Below are positions 59,913-64,000 of a stretch of 64,000 bases of DNA, piece by piece. Origin of the DNA: Neospora caninum Liverpool (Eukaryota > Apicomplexa > Conoidasida > Eucoccidiorida > Sarcocystidae). The stretch lies in the NCBI RefSeq assembly GCF_000208865.1, contig NC_018398.1:2604001-2668000 (forward strand), given 5' to 3'. The notes beneath the pieces were generated by a model. That model was not told where the DNA came from. It saw only the letters and a list, made by a program, of their open reading frames with translations, and searched no databases. The number at the start of each line of letters is the position of its first letter. The first letter of the stretch is position 1. Position numbers and translations under genes: made by a program.

Positions 59913-61061
59913 ATGGGTCGCATGAAAAATCCATTCGGCGCGTGTTTCGCGCGGGGGAAAAAGGACCGGAGAAAGGAGAGCCGGAAGGCCGCACAGGAAA
60001 TTCCAGGAAAAGAGGAAGAAGAAGAACAGGAGGAAGAAAGCATCCCTCTTCGCTACCCCCTCTTTGACCCTCGGGCGGTGAAGACCCGGGAAGAAGATCT
60101 AGGCGAAGAGCCGCTCTCCCGACCGAACAGCATCCCGTTGGAGATGGCAACGCGTGAACATATCGAACTGCCGGCAGACGAAGAGGAAGATGATAATTTC
60201 ATGGAGGACAATCCTGTGCTGGAGGAGGAACTTCCAGAGGAGGGAAAAAGCGCATCTACCGTGGAAGAGGAACGCGCACCATCTCCGGTGGAAGAACCTG
60301 CGCGGGCGCCAGTACCACCGCCAGCAAAGGAGGAACTCACGCCTCCTGCGGAAGAAGTGGAGAAAACGCCTCCTACGCCTCCGCCTTCCCCCCCGCCAGT
60401 GGAAGTCGAGAAAGTCTCTCCGCCTCCACCCAGCAGTCCCCATTCTCCCCAACCCAGTGTCTCTCCTGAGCCTGTCAAGCCCGAGCCCATGCCTGTGTCT
60501 CCTCCCCCCAAGGCGCGAGAGCAATACAGAGCTCCGATACCCGAGCCGGCTCCGCCGTCACCCCCGGTGGAGGAGACGCGAGAGGAGTCCGAGTCCCGCA
60601 CGAGTTCGCCTTCTGTTGTGTCCGTCCGTAAGGTGCCGGAGGAACCGTTGAATGAGCCTGTCTTCACACCACCGCCAGTCATAGAAGAAGAACCGCAGAT
60701 GTCTCCATTTGAAAAGCTGGAAAGCGCCCGTGAAGGCAGCCTTAGCGACAGCGCACCTACGGCGCCGCACACGCCACGGGGTCCGTCAGATGATGACATG
60801 GCCCGCAGGATCCAGGCGAAACTTGCTGAACTGGAGAGACAGCAGACACTAGCTGAAGTGACGTATTACCGGAAGAAAAAAAGGAGAAGTCGCTGCCGAC
60901 TGCGCCCCAGGTGGGTTTGTGTGGAAAAGGCAATCGACTGCTACGCGGATGCCCACGACGATTTCACCGCATTCTTCCGGGAAAGAATGAACGTTCATGA
61001 AAAAAAGGACTGTGGTATATGCAGGGACTTCGACTTCTCTGATATTCCAGTTCTTCAGTGA
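59913..61061 (+). CDS. Pro/Glu-rich protein with likely acylated N-terminus
   Basis: I do not recognise the family. The single exon from ATG 59913 (gccATGG context) gives 382 residues. The first residues MGRMKNPFGACFARGKK carry Gly2 for possible N-myristoylation, Cys11 for possible palmitoylation and a basic patch. That combination often anchors proteins to the plasma membrane or inner membrane complex in these parasites (inference). Residues 35-50 are a Glu run. Residues 110-290 are a Pro/Glu/Ser/Val tract with repeated PPxPPP and EEPxxP phrases, probably extended and disordered. A short helix follows (DDDMARRIQAKLAELERQQ, about 297-315), then a very basic segment (RKKKRRSRCRLRPR). The Cys-containing C-terminus includes DCYADAHDDFTAFFRERM and CGICRDFDFSDIPVLQ, which looks folded. 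It may be a structural cortical protein. Confidence 0.72.
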   Translation: MGRMKNPFGACFARGKKDRRKESRKAAQEIPGKEEEEEQEEESIPLRYPLFDPRAVKTREEDLGEEPLSRPNSIPLEMATREHIELPADEEEDDNFMEDNPVLEEELPEEGKSASTVEEERAPSPVEEPARAPVPPPAKEELTPPAEEVEKTPPTPPPSPPPVEVEKVSPPPPSSPHSPQPSVSPEPVKPEPMPVSPPPKAREQYRAPIPEPAPPSPPVEETREESESRTSSPSVVSVRKVPEEPLNEPVFTPPPVIEEEPQMSPFEKLESAREGSLSDSAPTAPHTPRGPSDDDMARRIQAKLAELERQQTLAEVTYYRKKKRRSRCRLRPRWVCVEKAIDCYADAHDDFTAFFRERMNVHEKKDCGICRDFDFSDIPVLQ

Positions 61062-62294
61062 GGAATTCCGCCACGCAAAACCATAACACGATCATGAAGA
61101 CGGAAGAGTTTGTTTCCGGAGAGGGAAACTGAGAATCTTAAGTACAGGGGTGCGAGGCCTTCTTTAGCAGGTTAAAACACACACAGGAAATGGACGGCGA
61201 TATTGCCGCGCAAGTCTGAATTCGAGACAGACTCCAGACTGCAGCGACATGTCATCCAGAGCCACAAAAGCCTGTCCGATCCTCTTCCTGGTGTTCTTTC
61301 GTGTGCATGTATGTATGATCCGCCATGCGTGACGATATAACCGTGTAATCAAGAAAGTAACTTCCAGTAGGATGACATCGCGCACGGCTCGCTTGGGACA
61401 CTCGTCCGCAAGTTTGTGTTGCACGTGCGAAGGAATAGTCGTTCTGCTTTTTTAGGTGACGGAGATAACACGCTTTTTGTTCCTCTTTGTTCGGCTGTCA
61501 TGCAAACTGGGTAAATAGCCGGCCTTTGAAACGAGGCAATCGCTCTGTTGGGCGAACTGCGCACAGGATTTACGTCTTTGAAAAAGGATAAAAACTGCCT
61601 CTTGCTTCTTTGGCACCCTTTTTTCAAAAAACATGTTGGGCTGAATTACTTAGGGCAGGGCGGATTCCGAGCTCCATTTCGTTCTTCTCTAACTTCGCAG
61701 GCGCCTTCGAGAAAACTACTGAACCAGACCGGGCGTCTCTCGCCCATGTGTCCGTAGGACAGCGGCAGGGTGCTCGACTGCCCTGTAGCCAAAAAGAACT
61801 GGACTAGTTAACGGTAGAGACCGTCCAGCAGCAGTTTTAAAAGCAGGAAGTTAGGCAGATGAATTACATCAGGTACTCCCACTGGGGACACATTCCGCGT
61901 AGTGCGATACACGCACAAGACTGCCAGCAACAGCCTTTCGACGATAGGTTAAGACGGCCTACACCCTCGCCTATCTTTGCGAGGAAAAAGGGATTCGCCA
62001 AACGGAGGAAAGCTCTGGTGTTTGCTCCGTAGACTGACAAAAACCGTACGCTCAGTCACACCACTGGAACTGTGGTGGCAGGCGAAGCTGACGTTGTCCC
62101 GTTTTGGCTTCAACGCACTAGCCTTCACATGAAGATGCATGCAAGCATAATTTTGGACTGCTGTGTATCTGTATGAATGTATGCACATCTATGCATATAT
62201 AGAGATATATAGATATGTAGATTATTTTCGCGGGCCGAGCGCGGGCTTACCAAGCAGAGGTTGCTTTCTTCTCCACTCGTAAACCCCGCCGTAA

Positions 62295-62315
62295 AGAGCA
62301 CCTCAGGGGTGCTCT
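62295..62315. repeat. Hairpin with AGAGCACC arms
   Basis: AGAGCACC at 62295-62302 pairs perfectly with GGTGCTCT at 62308-62315 across a 5-nt loop. No U-run follows, so it is not a terminator of bacterial type. Confidence 0.75.
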
Positions 62316-62542
62316 ACACGCCGGATGTTTTCGGGGGCTAAGGAGTGCATTTCAAAAGTCGTCGAGCACTTCCTCTCAGATGGGCTGTCAAGGAACCTTC
62401 CACGACGATGTCTTCGAGGGCCTTTCAGTGAACCGGCATTCCCGGCTCGCGCACAAGTCCGCTTTTCCGCATCCCCTGGACCACTCCTGAAGAGGCCTAT
62501 ATCTAGCCCCGCGCCGAAACCGGGGTCCACCACGAGGTTAGG

Positions 62543-62598
62543 TACATACATATATATATATAAATACATATAAATACATATAAATATATATATATATT
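62543..62598. repeat. TA-rich patch with a 10-bp ATAAATACAT repeat
   Basis: Runs of TA flank about three copies of a (TA)AATACATA-type decamer. Confidence 0.85.
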
Positions 62599-63425
62599 CA
62601 TGTTGGCTCCCAGTTTTTGTGTGTCCGTAAGAAACTGGCCCTTGTCAGCAGAGCTCACGGCTCGTGGTGGGTCAGGGCGCAGAAAGGACTACTGCCAGTG
62701 CTTGCTTTCGACCTCGAGCAGCTACGGCTCCAGATGGTATTACACTCGCCAAGCGGGTCTTTTTGCAGAACCGCCTCTTAGCAGCGTGTGAGCAACGTCT
62801 ACATTTTCATGCACAGCCATGTCACGGGGGAAACGCATTGTAGTCATTCTTAACGAACGCTCCGTTGCGGACATTTAGGCACGCTACGCTGCCTCCGGGT
62901 ACTCTCTCTTTGATTTTTTTAAAAGATGTTCTCATATAGGGCCCTCTGCTCGGGGACTGCGGCTGTTTAGACTTCCGCTCGCGGTGGTCCTCTCTTGTAA
63001 GTGAAGCTGCCTGTGTTCCGCTGACACTGCGGAGACGCGACCGCGTGCTCACGTCTCCGAGCTAGCAACTTCGGCCCCCATTCGTCTCACATTCCCTGTG
63101 GATATTCACTCGGTTCTCGGTTTCCCGACATCCACGACCCAGTGCCTGCAGCGGCGGTAGACAGCGACGGCACGAACTTGGGACGGAGCGACTTGGGCGG
63201 CGGAGGGGCGCGGTGAGAGAGCCGCGGAGAAGAACCAGATGACGAAGAAAGGAACTCCGAGTCGCTGCAGAAAGAAAGCTCGAGATGACAGGTGAAGGAA
63301 ATGCAGGAGCCCAAGAGACGCAAGGAACAAAGAGGATGTGAAGGCAACGACGCTTCCTGCGCAACGAACGCCGTCCTGCACCACTCGTGGACTGTCGATT
63401 TCCCAATCTGAGGTCATATGTGCGC

Positions 63426-63905
63426 TTACCTGGTTCGCTCACTAACAGAGGAGCTATCCGACAAACAATCGTTCCCGCACTCCACGTTTTCACAAGGAGG
63501 CTCAGCGATGTGTGGGCGCGTCTTATCCCCCTCGATCCCTCCTCCATTTTGAGTTCTCGCAAAGTCTTGCTCCGCACGCGCCGACTCGGTAGACTCCCGA
63601 CTGCCTGGTTCGTGAATTCGAGCCGACACAGCAGTGAAGCCTGATCCGGCCTCGTGTTCGTCGCCAGGCTGTGGAGCGTTAAAAGAAGAACGAGAGGAAT
63701 GGGAGGAGAGACGAGAAGGTGGACAGACGTCTTGCGTGTCCAAGTTGATTGACACACGCTTCCCAAGCGCTACACCCCCGCCGCGGATTGCGCCACATAC
63801 AGCAGGGGAAGGACTGCAGGGATGTCTCAGTGGCTCTGTCGGCGAAAGTCGCCCTGATTGGTCACCGCTTGCAGGCCTGACTTGGCCCACTGTCATCACG
63901 GGCAT
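63426..63905 (-). CDS. Hypothetical first exon near the right edge
   Basis: A 159-codon frame from ATG 63905 (MPVMTVGQVRPASG) is Ser/Glu/Arg-rich with no domain. It ends at a good donor (CCAG|GTAAGC, phase 2) just before the stop, which suggests splicing to an exon below 63365. An acceptor (TTGCGCAG) lies there. In the donor's phase it gives an Arg/Leu/Ser-rich tail, and in another phase a hydrophobic stretch. Only the splice signals and composition support it. The promoter would lie beyond the window. Confidence 0.35.
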   Translation of the reverse strand: MPVMTVGQVRPASGDQSGRLSPTEPLRHPCSPSPAVCGAIRGGGVALGKRVSINLDTQDVCPPSRLSSHSSRSSFNAPQPGDEHEAGSGFTAVSARIHEPGSRESTESARAEQDFARTQNGGGIEGDKTRPHIAEPPCENVECGNDCLSDSSSVSERTR

Positions 63906-64000
63906 CGTTTCGTTCGTTGCATGCGCAGTGTTGTGGGCGAGGATGCAGGAGCTGAGTCTTTCTTGTTCTTGGTTTCTGGTCTCCGCCCCTGCTTTGTCTG

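Larger units (their letters stand above)
61062..63425. other. Region without a supported gene
   Basis: It contains the 3-prime UTR of the Pro/Glu-rich gene. No frame over 100 codons shows a domain, apart from a minus-strand frame at 63106-63417 that includes a hydrophobic stretch (FLASLGLLHFLHLSSRAFF). That frame might be a second exon of the right-edge gene, but its phase does not match the donor. A TA/ATAAATAC-rich patch lies at 62543-62598. A hairpin with 8-bp arms and a 5-nt loop lies at 62295-62315. Confidence 0.5.

Noticed and set aside
60053..60799. Gly/Ser-rich 248-codon minus frame
   Set aside because: It is the antisense shadow of the Pro/Glu-rich coding sequence.

Overview
The window looks like nuclear DNA of a coccidian apicomplexan of the Toxoplasma/Neospora/Hammondia group. 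The evidence is intron-dense genes with GT..AG introns, moderate GC, Ser/Arg/Glu-rich low-complexity insertions in conserved proteins, TA and CA microsatellites in introns and spacers, and start contexts such as gcgaaaATG. The species call is inference. I see no rRNA, tRNA, CRISPR, virus or transposon that I can support.

Layout. 0.1-2.1 kb (-): 5-prime part of a membrane protein gene that runs off the left edge. 6.4-15.4 kb (+): a many-exon gene for a PRP39-type U1 snRNP splicing factor with HAT repeats. 16.3-22.4 kb (+): one open frame of 2040 codons for a very large divergent cyclin. 23.4-23.6 kb (+): a Tyr/Gln-rich terminal exon that fits the PRP39 tail, so the cyclin gene may lie inside a PRP39 intron. 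27.8-30.7 kb (+): a four-exon gene of unknown function with a duplicated helical motif. 33.0-35.2 kb (-): an intronless sphingolipid (sphingomyelin/inositol-phosphorylceramide type) synthase with a large insertion between its catalytic motifs. 39.2-47.7 kb (+): acylaminoacyl-peptidase; all 17 exons join in frame. 48.6-50.3 kb (-): an intronless SET/MYND (SMYD-like) methyltransferase. 51.6-56.2 kb (+): glutathione reductase, 8 coding exons, 484 aa. 57.5-58.1 kb (-): a small EF-hand protein. 59.9-61.1 kb (+): a Pro/Glu-rich protein with a likely acylated N-terminus. 63.4-63.9 kb (-): a weakly supported hypothetical exon at the right edge.

The genes are mostly unrelated housekeeping functions: RNA splicing, cell cycle, membrane lipid synthesis, peptide recycling, protein methylation, thiol redox and calcium sensing. 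They do not form one pathway. Three divergent pairs (synthase/peptidase, SET/reductase, EF-hand/Pro-Glu protein) share 1.3-4 kb upstream regions, and two convergent pairs share about 1 kb.

Exon joins were derived by hand from GT/AG sites, reading phase and family resemblance. The reductase and peptidase models keep phase across every junction. PRP39 has an unlocated 5-prime end, a gap between 11757 and 12357, and an unplaced left boundary for its 15.1-15.4 kb exon.
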